DNA from: Rhabditoides inermis
Taxonomy: Eukaryota > Nematoda > Chromadorea > Rhabditida > Rhabditidae
Direction of reading: 5' to 3'
Assembly (NCBI GenBank): GCA_963966185.1
Contig: CAWZYM010000271.1
Coordinates: forward strand, 494,501 to 558,500
DNA: 64,000 nt
Shown here: positions 1 to 11,259 of the stretch, piece after piece
Numbering within the stretch: the stretch's first letter is position 1
How the letters are laid out: each line of letters opens with the position of its first letter
The notes under the pieces: model-generated
What the model was told of the DNA's origin: nothing
The model's database searches: none
What the model saw: the letters and a program-made list of their open reading frames with translations, nothing else
Made by a program: the position numbers and the translations under genes

Positions 1-470
1 TCCAGAGCGGTTGATGGGTCGTGCCGTTTTGCGCAACTGCTATTGTCGATAGTAGCTGAGTGGGAGTGAGACGATCAACACACGCCTCACTGTTTCATCA
101 TTGAGATTTTTTCAGTTCTTTTGTTTCTTCGAAACAACAGTGAAACCGCCATATACTTATTCAACACGGAAGAACCTTTTAAAGATGATACTGATTACTG
201 ATATTGTGTCGGCGATGCTCAGAGTTTTCCACTGCCGTTCACGAGTTGTTTGATTTGATGTGAGTTTGTTCAGATTTTACGAAATCTGTTCTGCGTGCAT
301 TTTCTGTGTGAAAGCATGGCTGTGAGAGAGAGAATGAATCATGTATCATGTTCGTCATTGTTCGTTTCAAAGTCAGTTTTACTACGTCACATACACCAGA
401 TTGTATCTGACTCGGAGAAAGGAACAAGAAACTACAATTGATCTCTAAACTCGAATGCGGAACATAGTTC
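1..470. other. No recognisable gene
   Basis: I see no convincing coding exon, RNA gene or repeat in these 470 bases. They lie downstream of the stop of the minus-strand membrane protein, so they may hold its 3' UTR. Confidence 0.4.
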
Positions 471-1133
471 TCAACGACGTTCCCATTCCTCTAGCAAGCA
501 GTAAATAGACGCTCCACTTGGTCTGAAACAGAGCACTCGCCAGAAGCCGCAAAAACGGAAACCACCACGTGTCAGCGCTGAAATGTAGACGTCATTTTGA
601 TTCGATTGACTCGAAACTTTACAAACGCACTGCTCTAAACACAGAAATGGGATGGCATGAAGTACGAACGCCAGGGAGATGTAGAGAACGCCTGCGCGAA
701 GACTCCTTGCCTTGTTGCGCGAACATCGCCACACTACTCCTCGTAGTCGGCGTTTTCGAAACAACTGAACAGACAACTAATAAAAAAACAAAGGCAACTA
801 TAAAGAGCACTCACCCAGAACGTTGGCCGAGTTGCGCTCCACTAACTTTGCCGATACAAGCGCGTAGATGGCGAGAGCCGCGGCAAAACACGCGATCTGC
901 AATGGGGACGTAGGCAGAGGTTCGGTTCGACGTGCGCTCACGGAGTGTGTGGTGTGGACGGCGATGTAGGCGCGCGCGCCGGGCCGCGAGTAGTCCCACC
1001 ACCACGCGTGGCTCTCCGCGTAGCACATCATGCCGCAGCAGGCTGTCATCAGGGGAGCGACCAGCGCGCACGCAACACAGAACAGCGCGAGAACCACGTA
1101 GTGGAAGTGACGACGCCGTCTGCCGTCTGCCAA
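471..1133 (-). CDS. Putative multi-pass membrane protein, two exons
   Basis: Reads on the minus strand from the ATG at 1133. Exon 1 (about 815-1133) encodes a basic N-terminus (MADGRRRRHFHY), a hydrophobic helix around residues 13-35 and a second helix (LQIACFAAALAIYALV) before a GTGAGT donor at 814. A second open stretch down to the stop at 471 encodes a third helix (AGVLYISLAFVLHAIPFLCL). The acceptor is unclear: phase 1 is satisfied by a TAG near 731-735, but that site has a poor pyrimidine tract. The helices and short polar tail resemble four-pass proteins such as claudin-like or tetraspan families, but I see no diagnostic motif and do not assign a family. Exon 1 is better supported than the C-terminal half. 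Confidence 0.45.
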
Positions 1134-1272
1134 TCGTCACAATTGTTATGTTTTTGCGTCATTCTGTTTTTAAAAGGTAAACATGAGTTGTATTGTAGTC
1201 ACTGTTCAGCTTTCCGCGAAGAGCTCACACGCAGTGTGCGATAATCCTTCACAGTAGATGCGTGTGACGCGG

Positions 1273-1661
1273 CGATACGAAGAAAACGACTAGTCTGTCC
1301 ATTTGGTAGAGAGGGAGACTGTCAAAAGAAGGGTACGATCTACCGTATCTCTTGCGATCTTTGCAGTGAACACTACATCGGTCAAACGGGTCGCCCACTG
1401 AAGACGAGGATCGCCGAGCACAAGCGAGCTGGCGGAGTCATCGGCCGACACATCATGGACTCGCACCCTCGGGAGAAGACGTCCTTCACTGTCACCATAG
1501 TCGCAGTCGAACCCTATCCCAAGCGACGGTGTACTGTAGAAGCCCTTGAGATCAAGAATACCAATCCCATCTTGAATAGGAAGTACGAGTTAGACTCGCA
1601 CACCTCTGCTGTCTCTCTAGTCCCTATTCATCTCGACTTCCGGTGTAGCCGTATCGATTGA
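1273..1661 (+). mobile_element. Penelope-like element remnant: GIY-YIG endonuclease domain
   Basis: An open frame from about 1273 to the stop at 1659-1661 encodes a Cys-rich linker (VCPFGREGDCQKKGTIYRIS) followed by CDLCSEHYIGQTGRPL, then R..EHK and, further on, EALEIKNTNPILNRKYEL. This arrangement (CP..G.C..G.IY.I.C..C...YIGQTGR, then a distal ExxEI..LNR block) is that of the GIY-YIG endonuclease at the C-terminus of EN+ Penelope-like retroelements. No reverse transcriptase is visible upstream, so this is a 5'-truncated copy, as is usual for such elements. The catalytic Tyr, Arg and Glu positions look present, but with no RT the copy cannot be autonomous. Downstream lies a hammerhead-like fold, consistent with this class. 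Confidence 0.8.
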
Positions 1662-1670
1662 TCACTGGTG

Positions 1671-2155
1671 TATGAGTACTTGCCGCGGGCCACGCCGCGC
1701 ATTACCCCGCCCTATGATCACACGTTACCCATACCGAGTCACTCTCTCCTCACCACTTAATCATTTCCGGTTTTACCGCATACCTTGTGACCTATTGCTT
1801 GTGTTTTTCATTGCTTATCTGTGATTGTAGGTGTGATCTGTCCATCCCTGATGAAGGCCTAGTGCCGAAACGTTGGATAAAAAGGTGATACTTTTTCGTG
1901 GTTTCCGGCTGTGATATCAATTCTCATTTGAATATTTCATCATCCACGCACATGGAGTCCGTACAACCATCGGAAAGGACATGTTCTCATTCCCCATTGT
2001 CTAGGTGTGTGTCTGTTACTATACGCTCGGAAAACCGGAACCCGCCACTCTTGCTCACTTGACACAAAAAGCATTATCGGTCAGTCGCATGCAAGGTTAC
2101 TTACAAGAGTCACCCGTAGACAGTGATTCATTGTGCGGCACCGTGAGGTGAGCGG
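1671..2155. other. 3' part of the Penelope-like remnant and intergenic DNA
   Basis: No gene seen. The first ~250 bases probably belong to the non-coding 3' region of the Penelope-like element because they carry the hammerhead-like motif listed separately. The remainder is intergenic up to the GA tract. Confidence 0.4.
1844..1878 (+). ncRNA. Hammerhead-ribozyme-like core in the Penelope 3' region
   Basis: The sequence contains CTGATGA (1848-1854) and GAAA (1867-1870), the two invariant hammerhead core strands, separated by a GGC/GCC stem with a CTAGT loop (1856-1866). ATCC before the core (1844-1847) can pair with GGAT after it (1875-1878) as stem I. Stem III would be extremely short (CGTT only). 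One extra A lies between CTGATGA and the GGC stem. Hammerheads with tiny stem III are known from Penelope-like elements; whether this copy is active cannot be judged from sequence. Confidence 0.5.
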
Positions 2156-2176
2156 CGAGAGAGAGAGAGAGAGAAA

Positions 2177-2216
<40 letters not shown>

Positions 2217-2226
2217 GAGAGAGACA
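2156..2226. repeat. (GA)n microsatellite
   Basis: About 70 bases of nearly pure GA dinucleotides with a few AA and AT interruptions, about 100 bp upstream of the start of the secreted Cys-rich gene. Confidence 0.95.
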
Positions 2227-2322
2227 GAGTGCGAGAGGCCAAAACCAGCCGGGCGCTGCCGCGAGAGCGGTCATAAGCAGTCGAGTAGCAGCAGTCACTA
2301 TACTCACTACTTTCGAATTGCA

Positions 2323-3083
2323 ATGAGAACGTGTCTGCTCCTCGCTCTTCCACTTGCCCTCGCTTTCTCGGCGCCTGTTGATGTGAGTTGGATAGTGCAT
2401 GATTCCGTAGTGTTACATAGTGTCACTTCAAGTCCGTCGTGTTTCATAGTGCACTTGCAGCCTTTGTCATCGGACAAGCAAATCGGCCTGCACACCAACT
2501 TCCTGAAAGACGCGAGCGAAGTGTGCGATGTCTACGACGAAGCCGTCTATTGCAAGCAGGTATGCTTGTTTTCTTGTTTCCTTTTTGTTATATTTGTTCG
2601 ATTGTTTTTTTTTCAAATTGCGTGTGCCAGATGTTCATAATGTATCATAAGTCGTGTGCTGATGTGTCTTTGTTTGTCGCGCATAAGCGACCTGATAGCT
2701 GGTCTGATCTCCATATCGTGATTTTCATAGTTTCTCATTTTCAAAAGCAATCCGAGAAAAGTGAAACATCTCCAGTCAATCTCAATCTACATCTCCACAA
2801 ATCTCCAGCCGTCAAAAACGATTGACTTGAGGTGGTGATCGACAGCCAGCAGAACGTGGTGGCCGAGTCGCATCGCTGCGCCTGTCCCGACGGATACAAG
2901 TGTCCGGCCGATCCCAACGACACCCCGATGTACACACAGTCAGTCTCCCTCTTTCACTTCTCCATCGCATCCTCGTTTATAATCGTTCCACTTTTTGTTT
3001 TCACTTCCTCACTTTTCAGGTGTGACTACAGCGACTCGCATCGCTGGTATCGCTGTCAGCTGCGGTGCGTGCCCACCGACTGA
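2323..3083 (+). CDS. Small secreted cysteine-rich protein, four exons
   Basis: Four exons close in phase: 2323-2382, 2461-2559, 2832-2938 and 3020-3083, about 109 residues. Exon 1 is a signal peptide (MRTCLLLALPLALAFSAPVD). The mature part carries at least eight cysteines, including DEAVYCKQ, the cluster HRCACPDGYKCP and the tail CDYSDSHRWYRCQLRC. Exon 3 follows a weak acceptor (TTGAG) and the exon 3 donor is GTCAGT. The Cys spacing suggests a small disulfide-bonded extracellular domain, but I do not recognise the family. The start is the first ATG after the GA tract and begins a classical hydrophobic leader. Likely extracellular; function unknown. Confidence 0.65.
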
Positions 3084-3401
3084 TCCACGACGACGGGGCG
3101 CACGTCTACTATGATTCATTCGATACGGGAACAGCATAGCCGCCGATAGCCGATTGTACAGCACCGAAGTGTATAAAGACGCCCTATCCCAACGCAAGCT
3201 CGTTTATTCGGAACAAAAATGCATCACTGTAATCATCGGAAAGCTCGAGAGAGAGTGTACGCCGACGCCGGAATTTCTAACAAAATCACTAGAGACGCGG
3301 GCTGTAAACGGGGAGGTGGGGAGTGGGGGGGCTGTAACAGGGGATCGGAGTCAAAGAAGGGGGAGGGCCTTAAGAGGGTGACTGAGCGGCTGTGAAGTCG
3401 T

Positions 3402-6400
3402 TTAAAGAGTGACGGCGACCTCGCTGGGCGGCTCAGTGTAATCCGAGAACGACTGCGCAGTGTGCTCCGCGGGATAGTCTGAAAAACACAAAATGTTGGT
3501 TCAGAGCCGTTTGTTTCAGCTTCAGGCCCTGCGAGGTCCGAAGAAGGGCAGTCGCACAGGTAGAAAACCTACAAGGCAACCTTCGCGCCCAGCTAGCCTC
3601 CTCTCGCCAAGCCGCCCATCGGAGAATGGATTAGGCATCTCATCATCCCGCTCGCTGGAGTCCGCGCAGTGTGCTATATACCCCGACCGCGCGTAGCGAG
3701 TGAAGCGCGCCGGGTTTACACTTTTTTCGCGAGAGAGCGAGAGCACGCGCGCAGTGAGATCAATTCGATACCAAAGCTACCCGCTGTGACAGTGCGTAAT
3801 ACAATACACTATCATAAACTACAGTATCCTACAAAAATACCGTAATCTGCAGTATCTGACCGTTCTGTTCGACGCGGAAGCACTCGGGAGGCGGCGTGCG
3901 CTCAGCGTAATACTCAGCCAGCGAGTGCTGCGAGACGGCTGAAAACGGTTCTAATGACAACTAGCCGGATGCAACGTACCAACTACAGTAACCGTTTTTC
4001 GTGTCACCGTAAGCCCATCTACCGTACCCCACGCACCCGTCTGAAGAAGGTATCCATCTTCGTCGAAGACGACCGGCGTGGGAATGTAGTCGTCGAGCAT
4101 GAGCAGACACTCGATCGAGTCGCGCACCATCGGCGCGTCTGGGGTACGGTACATCATAAACGGGTTACTGTAGCTCACAAACCGGGCGTGTAGAGACGGA
4201 TGGGGAATGTGAACGGCTCGACGCCAGTCGCCACCGATAGCTGCGAGAGAGACTTGTGAACCGAGAGGTCGGACAGATCTGCAATACGCAACTCAGTATA
4301 GCGCCGCAGTATACAGTACATTATCATTGACACACAATGTATTTCTTACCGGATATCTCGACGTGCGTCTCGGACGCGGGCTCTTCGTAGATGCTCACAC
4401 TACCCTCGCACGCCGTCGACACAATCGAGGACATAGTGACCGGCTGGGGAGAGTGCGCGACCGGAGTGTTGCCTGAGACATTGTAGTCGTATTACAGTAC
4501 TCCGTAGTTCCATTACAGTACTCTTTAGTCAAACTACAGTACTCCGTACCATGATGGAACGAGTGATAGTAGTGCTCGGGCGCTTCATACGGGCGCGCCG
4601 ACAGAGCAGTGTCGACGTCAGTTTCCGGGCGGGCTGGAATCGATCAATAATCACTCGATAACCAATCGATTATCGATAAGAAATAGAGAAGCGATAATCA
4701 AAATCGCACCGGGAAACTCGACGCTGGCGTGCGAGGCGGGCATCTCATAGTGCGAGAACATAGGCTCTGTGCGAACGTACGCTTGGTTCAACTCGAGTTC
4801 TAGGACTACGGTAAGTACAGTAACCCATACAGTAACTCACCACTATCCTCGCCGTAGCCATAGTAGAAGCGCGGCTCGTCGCTCATCGACACATTCGTCT
4901 CCGAGATAAGCTGGCCGTCCTCGAAGTCGCCAGCAACTAGACGATACGGTAGTTACAGTAACAACTACCGGCTACCGTACCCTTGTAGTTAATGGTGGCG
5001 AGGCGTCCGATGTCGGTGAGGGAGACGTTGGTCTCGGATGGCTGGGCGGAGACGTCGGAGTAGGAGGCGGCAGTGAAAGCGTCCGTCTCCGAGCAGTCGA
5101 CGCCATAGAAGAAGCGCGGCTGCTCCGCCATCGACACATTTGTCTCCGAGATGAGCGCAGCATTCACGTCATCTCCCGCCACTGCAATGTTACATGATCG
5201 ATCTAATACATTATAGTATTGTTATTATCAGTAACCATTTCACTGTCAATCCTATACCTTTGTAGTTGATAGTGGCGAGTCGTCCGATGCCGGACATGCT
5301 GACCACTGTCTCTCCGTCGTTCACTGACAGGTCAGAGTAGGAGGCGGCAGTCTGCGCCTCGGTCTCGCTGTTGTCCACTCCATAGAAGAAGCGCGGCTCG
5401 TCGCGCATCGACACATCAGTTTCCGAGATCAGCGCAGCATCAGCGTCGTCACCGGGCACTGGAACGTATGGTGTGCATGAAGCAGGTAAAGATCCTCCCG
5501 AGTCGATATACTCTGCGGTCGAAGGACTGTCGTGAAGTGTGAGTCGTGAAGTGAAGTGTCGAAGGACTTTGGCACTTTAACTACACCATAGCCAAACGAT
5601 TTTCCAACAACAACTCTGGTAGCAGTAATGCGCCCTTGGGTGGCCTACCCTGCGTGTTAATCGCAACAGACTTATTCAGATCAATTAAACACTTTGGTGG
5701 TAAAATCCCTGGAGTGCGTATCGAACCGTATCGAGTATAGCGAACATCGCCAATCACTACACTACGCAGCGCTCCGAATGAAACAGCATGCAACGCACGT
5801 TTGTAGTTGATAGTGGCTAGTCGTCCAATGCCGGACATGCTGACGACGGTCTCTCCATCGTTGAGGGAGAGGTCTGAGTAGGACTGTGCCGTCTGCGCCT
5901 CCGTCTCCGAAGCATCCACTCCGAAGAAGTAGCGAGCCTGATCCCTCATAGACACGTTCGTCTCCGATATCAGATTCGCATCCGCGTCGTCGCCGGGTAC
6001 TGTAATCTACCGTAATCCGAGGTCAGTCTACCATATCGCCACCCTTGTAGTTGAGTGTGGCGAGGCGTCCGATGTCGGACATGCTGACAACAGTGGTGTT
6101 GTCCTGCACGGAAAGATCCGAGTAGGCAGACACGGCAGTTTGCGCATCGGTCTCTTCATCGACTGAAATTCACAATACAGTATACGCGGTACGGTACCGT
6201 CGCTAGAGTGCGACCACATACCGACGCCATAGAAGTAGCGCGGCTGATCGTGCATCGACACGTTTGTCTCGGAAATCAACCTCGCATCCTCGTCGTCGCC
6301 CTCCACTGAAATTCACCTTACAGTAATCATTCATCTCATAGTAACCGTGATTACAGTAACAAGACTGTACTCACTCTTGTAGTTGATCGTCGCCAGTCGG

Positions 6401-7106
6401 CCGATCTCGCTCATGCTGACCACAGTCTCCCGCTCGTGCAGCGACAGGTCAGAGTACGCCGACACCGCAGTCGCCACGTCCGCAGATTCCGCGTTCACTG
6501 CAAGCATTAGCGTCATGTCGCAAGCGCAACTATGACGCACGGCAGTCGTAGTGCCGCGGTGGGTCGCTGGCTGAGACGAGTGTCTCGGAGGGCGCGGCGG
6601 CGTACTCCGAATAGGCAGACACGGCCGTGGCCACATCGTGCGACTCGCTCGCCAACTGACGCTGACCGAGAGTGTCCAGCGATTGCGCCGACACCGCAGT
6701 GTACGCGTCCAGGTCGGCGACTGAACGGTACAGTCAGCTAGGTATACGGTAGCTACAGTACGTCCGACGTCGGGGAAGACGCGCGGTCCGGCGGCCATAG
6801 AGACGTCCGCCTCCGAGTCGGGCAGCGAGTAGTTGGAGCCGGAGAGAAGAGAGGAGAGGTCTGCAGGGGTACGGTAAGAGAAGTACTGTATGTGTCACGC
6901 ACACTCACCCGAAAAGTCGCTCTGCAGGTACATCATCTTCTGCGTGTCGGACAGCGTGCCGATGCGGCGCAGCGAGTCTACTGAAATGTGAGGACGAGGT
7001 TGGAGTGACTAGCAGGGCCAGAAGACTCGGACGCACGTTCGCATTCGGAGGAGGAGGGGCAGGTGACGAGCCCGTCGTCGATGGCGACCTCGTCGCGCTC
7101 GTTCAT
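3402..7106 (-). CDS. Exon-repeat protein with SET/VSM modules, function unknown
   Basis: A many-exon minus-strand gene starting at ATG 7106 (MNERDEVAIDDGLV) and ending with ...TEPPSEVAVTL and a stop at 3402-3404. Exons at 6909-6980, about 6765-6861, 6540-6722 and 6365-6500 join in phase 1 to a series of near-identical exons. Their shared module runs VxGDDxDAxLISETNVSM, then PRFFYGVD, SETxAxTAxSYSDLS, ETVVSMS and IGRLATINYK. The C-terminal part (VSIYEEPASETHVEIS, DLSDLSVHKSLSQLSV, IECLLMLDDYIPTPVVFDED) is unrelated to the module. No signal peptide or transmembrane segment is visible; the composition is acidic and Ser/Thr-rich, suggesting a largely disordered intracellular protein. Introns carry many TACAGTA/TACGGTA words and one SINE. 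It is divergent from the receptor gene that starts at 7978. I do not recognise the family. Confidence 0.6.
3663..3740 (+). repeat. Short dispersed repeat (TATATACCCCG family), copy 1
   Basis: TATATACCCCGACCG followed by GCGCCGGGTTTACACTTTTTT recurs in closely related form at 40283-40345 within a SORBS intron. Both copies are about 65-75 bp and GC-rich in the centre. The nature of the repeat is unknown. Confidence 0.6.
4844..6310 (-). repeat. Tandem duplicated coding exons of the SET/VSM gene
   Basis: Successive minus-strand exons near 6030-6305 (split by one extra intron), 5805-5998, 5265-5458 and 4983-5181 encode the same ~67-residue module, each entered in phase 1 as NYK-G/V. A fifth, shortened copy at about 4850-4935 ends in PRFYYGYGEDSG. 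Exons at 6365-6500 and 6540-6722 carry more diverged halves (ATAVSAYSDLS). The pattern is tandem exon duplication with flanking intron sequence. Confidence 0.8.
5585..5795 (-). mobile_element. tRNA-derived SINE, family B, degenerate copy
   Basis: This intronic stretch matches the SINE at 21390-21679 over the body (CACCATAGCC.AACGATTTTCC, TGCGCCC..GGGTGGCCTACC) and over the tRNA-like head (ATCGAACC, CGAGTATAGCG, CACTACACTACGC). The internal promoter boxes are on the minus strand and are mutated here. Confidence 0.65.
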
Positions 7107-7977
7107 CTAGTAAGAGAGTGGGGAGGGGGGACGAGTGAATGGCGCGCCGCCGCCCGCGCACCCGCTTATCAACCGAGTGAGAGCCATGCAAATGACATCT
7201 CCGAGAGCGAGTCAAAGCGAGAGCCGATTCGCATGACTGATGTAGCGCGATGAACCGCAGAGAGCAGTGATTGCAAACTTGTTTTTTTTTGTTGTTTTTT
7301 TCACCATCTCTCTTCATCTCAGTTTTTTTCAGTTAATAGAGTACAAAAACAGAACATCATAGTGGTAATTAATTTTTCCTGCAATATTGTCTATACAATG
7401 AAATCTGGATGTTTTCGGATTACAGCTCATGTGCACGTGAATTGCCCGTTGTTTCACAAACACACATAAAACGTGCATCAATTTGATCGGACTGCCGAAT
7501 TTCGCCACAGCACTGCATGTCTTATCTCTGTGACGGCTGAACTCTCCCGAGTGCGTTCATTCTTATCTTTCTGTGCCGGTTCTAAATCACTACATGCGCA
7601 CTTGTGGCACACCGTCTGGCACTCGCGCAGGCGACTTTTTGCCACTCCCACTCCTCCACTATCAGTTGTTTTCCGTTATAATCCGCTTTCGGTGGTCTTT
7701 CCGCCTTTCTCGTCGCTCTCACTATCAACACCCACACACAAACTGCGTCCACTAGGACCAGCGAGTAGTTCCCCGCCAATCGAAAGCCGACTTTCTCCGG
7801 TAGCGCGCACACATATCACTGATTGTCAATGCGTATCTGTCTTCCGTCGCAAGCTATCACTTATCAGTGGCGAGGGTTTGGTGAATTTGCGACCCGCTGC
7901 CGGCTTTCACAGATCACTGAAAAATATATTATATTATATTATTGCGTTGCGTGTTGTGAATATGTGTCCGCGACAAC
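7107..7977. promoter_or_regulatory. Divergent intergenic region
   Basis: About 870 bases between the starts of the SET/VSM gene (-) and the receptor pseudokinase gene (+), so it should hold both promoters. An A/T-rich ATATATTATATTATATTATTG stretch lies just upstream of the receptor ATG. No further gene seen. Confidence 0.4.
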
Positions 7978-10900
7978 ATGGAGTGTCAGCAAACGCTTTT
8001 CAGCGGCGCCGCGTCGATGTTCGCTTGCCATGCGGTGACGGTGTTGCTGCTGATCTCTCTGCCGACCGTCTATTCACAGTGTGACACTATCGGCACCATG
8101 TCCTATGCTATTCTCACTATACGACCGCAAATGGAGCTGGAGGACTTCACAACGCTACTCGACTATTTCGCCGATGTGAGCTTATTTGAACTTGTGAACG
8201 TTCGTTCTCGATATTTGTCGTGCAGCCATCAAACTTTGCACGTTTCACCGAGCCTCGCATCTCTGCTATGTGTTCACGCCTCTATCTCGCATTGATATTT
8301 TCGGCGCTTTGCGTTGATGCTTTTGCATTGACGCTTCTGGTGCGCGCCGTTATTATCAGCTGATGGCACAGACGCGTCTCTCAAAAACGAGTCATGCCGC
8401 CGTGTCGGCGACACATGTGCAGTGTCCGCGATGCGTGCTCACAACAGAGAATGCGTGTGCGAGATTGCGTGCAAAGTTTCCAGACTTGCGTCCCAATAGA
8501 CAAAACATCAATGATGACTGAACTTAGCCACTCGCACTTCAGATCAGCCAGAAACAGTGTGTGCTCGGTAGAATGTGCATGCGTGTTTCTGTACCATTTA
8601 TATTAAATAAATGTACGGTACATTTCAGGTAACAACAAATGAAACTGTCGAGTACAAATTTTTCTTCGGCGCTAATCAGCAGAAGAAAGTAATAACTAAT
8701 GATCTCAAAAAAGAGGTAAGTATAATTTTCATCTCACACTTATTTGAATAGCAATTTTTTCAGTTAAAGTTGTGGGCGGCGGACGATTGGATGGTGGACT
8801 ATTATAATCGCTCCAAAGTCGCCTCGAATGATTTCTATCAATGGGACAACGGGGACCAATCAAGAGTAGTGACAACTATACAGTCAGAAGTGAGTTTTCG
8901 ACAGATTAATTGATCGAAAAATTCCTGAGAATGGAATTGTCTTGTGATCTCTGCTATAGATCCATGTGCTTTTCCGTCTTTTCAAAGATTAGAAATGCGA
9001 TAACGAACCATGCGCAAACCAATGATTCATGTGACCAAACATTATTGTTGCGCCTGTTGTCAAGACGGTTCACAATTGTCCGGAGTTTTCAGATAGATGA
9101 CGAGAACACGATACCCGAGAACGCGATGCGAAAGAAGCAGATCGTTCTCATCACCGACTACGTGAATCGAAACATGTCCCACATGCTCAACAACAACCAA
9201 AACGTTTGTGAGCACTATCCGATTTCTATCTATCAACAGACAAGTGCCAAAACTAGTAGTTATCTATGTTTTAGAAGAACCTGCAAACACTAGCGCTCGT
9301 TCACGAGATGGGGTTGACGGGGTTCAATCAGACACTACACTTTCCCATATTCTCCGTCAACGATCCGTATGCATACAAGAGAGCGCAGGTGCGACAGGTG
9401 TTCGGACGGCCTGCCGAGTTTCGTGAGTTCAGAGAGAAAGAGAGAGGGGGGGAGGGGGAGGGAAAGAGAAAGAGAGAGAGAAAGAAGGGGGGGGGGAGCG
9501 AGAGGAGAGAGGGAGGGGAAAAATAGAGAAAGAAATATGCACCGTTTTCAGAGTTTCCCTACGTGAAGCAGGGCGCCGCGAGGGCCAACAACACCATGTT
9601 TCTGCTAGGACAGAGCCGTCCCGTCGACACTATCATCGTGGGTGGTCTGAAAATGTAATGATGAATATCTAGTGGAAGTATGCCTGAGAGAGAAAACAGA
9701 CCCTCTACGCCTTTACGATGTAGAACCGACACATTACATAACACGGTCACCAGTTTCATTGGCTGTGTGAAACCACGACTTATCACAAAACGATTGCGTC
9801 ACACATTTCGCAATTAACAAGTATCGTTAACAAAAAAAACTATTCAGGACATATTCACAAGTAGTGTGAGTGGCGATATGTGCTCGCTGGATCCGAGAAA
9901 GCTGTTCAAGTACTACTTCAAGGCATACTACATGGAAGGCACGGAAATAAAGAGTTAGTAACTCTCACTATTTATTCGCTCTGGGTTTTGCTAGCGTGTT
10001 CGCAAACCTCTCGCCAAGAATGAATTTTAATGGGAAACGGTCGCAGACCTCACTCTCCCGTGGCTCGGCAACAGCACCTACGAGTTCGGCACGACGTGCA
10101 TTCGGAAGACGTTCCAACGACCAACCGAGATACAGGAGATGCGCGGAGAGAAAGGTCAGTTCATCTCTAAAGAAACAGTCCAGATAATCAATTTGAACGA
10201 TTGCATTTTATGGAACGCATTCTCGTTCAGGCTCGGCTCTGCCTTGCACGACAGAACACGACATTCTGCTGCAACTGTTTGAGACGGTGGTGTACAGCGA
10301 GAAAACGCCCCAGGTCGGTCGCCACCTTTCTCATGCTGTTGACGATTTCATCTGCGTCCTCTCAGATCCCTTCGTTCACGCATCTCCTCTCCGAAACGAT
10401 TCCACTGTGCCTCATCCGCAAACTGCCAGCTATGACAAGGATGCCCAGGAACAATGTGGGTGGCAAGTGTTTTTTGAAGTAGGTTTGATCCAATATGTCT
10501 GTGGCATATCGCGTGTGTGTGTGGTTGTGCGTTTTGCCAGGACACAATCGATTTGTGCTGTTCGAGTTCGATTCTTTCTCATGAAAGCGTTTTGTAAATT
10601 CGAATACGTTGTGCTGCACAAAAGTTCACAACACGTAGCACGTCTAAAGTCACGGACGGTTAAATGGTTACAATCCTTTTTGTAAGTAATGGAAGCAATT
10701 TTTCGACCAGCTATCGGTCATATGTACCACCAAAAAAGAATTTAGAAGATGTCAGAAAATGTGAAGTTTTTTTTGTTTAGCCGGTTGAATCCGGGGTCCT
10801 CCTAGTCGAGAACAAGATAGGATTCTTGGATTAAGACGACGTCAGCAGAGGTAGTTGGGTTGGGTGGCGTGGGACGTCTTGAATTCCGTTCTTGAGTCCG

Positions 10901-11185
10901 TAGATGATGCTGTGACGCCTTCTGGCTGCCATGAGAGATGAGAGTGGATTGCCACACCACAAGGGCTTGGTGATTTTCGCAAGAATTGTTGACTCCGAGG
11001 GGGATCGAACAAGCGACCGTGAGATTGAGAGACGAACGCTCTATCCACTGAGCCGCGCCCCCGGCAAAAAGTTCAGCCAAAAAAAGTTACAACAAAAAAA
11101 GGACTTTTTTCAGTCGCATTATCAAATACTGATCAACACCAGCGAGGATGATGTGCACATGTTCCTCGAACGACCTCTCAAGGTG

Positions 11186-11259
<74 letters not shown>

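Noticed and set aside
2081..2400. Minus-strand ORFs of Ser/Leu repeats near GA tracts (also 12585-12937, 38286-39005, 43007-43540, 43541-44005, 55867-56238)
   Set aside because: Translations of (GA/CT)n microsatellites with no splice or homology support.
4202..4215. An 11-nt GTGAGCTACAG 'intron' in the SET/VSM gene
   Set aside because: Too short to be spliced; a 44-nt intron from GTTTGT to CCCCAG restores the frame.
10995..11066. tRNA-like sequence with A and B boxes (also 21600-21667)
   Set aside because: The heads are followed by SINE bodies, repeat elsewhere and lack a clean cloverleaf, so they are SINE promoters, not tRNA genes.
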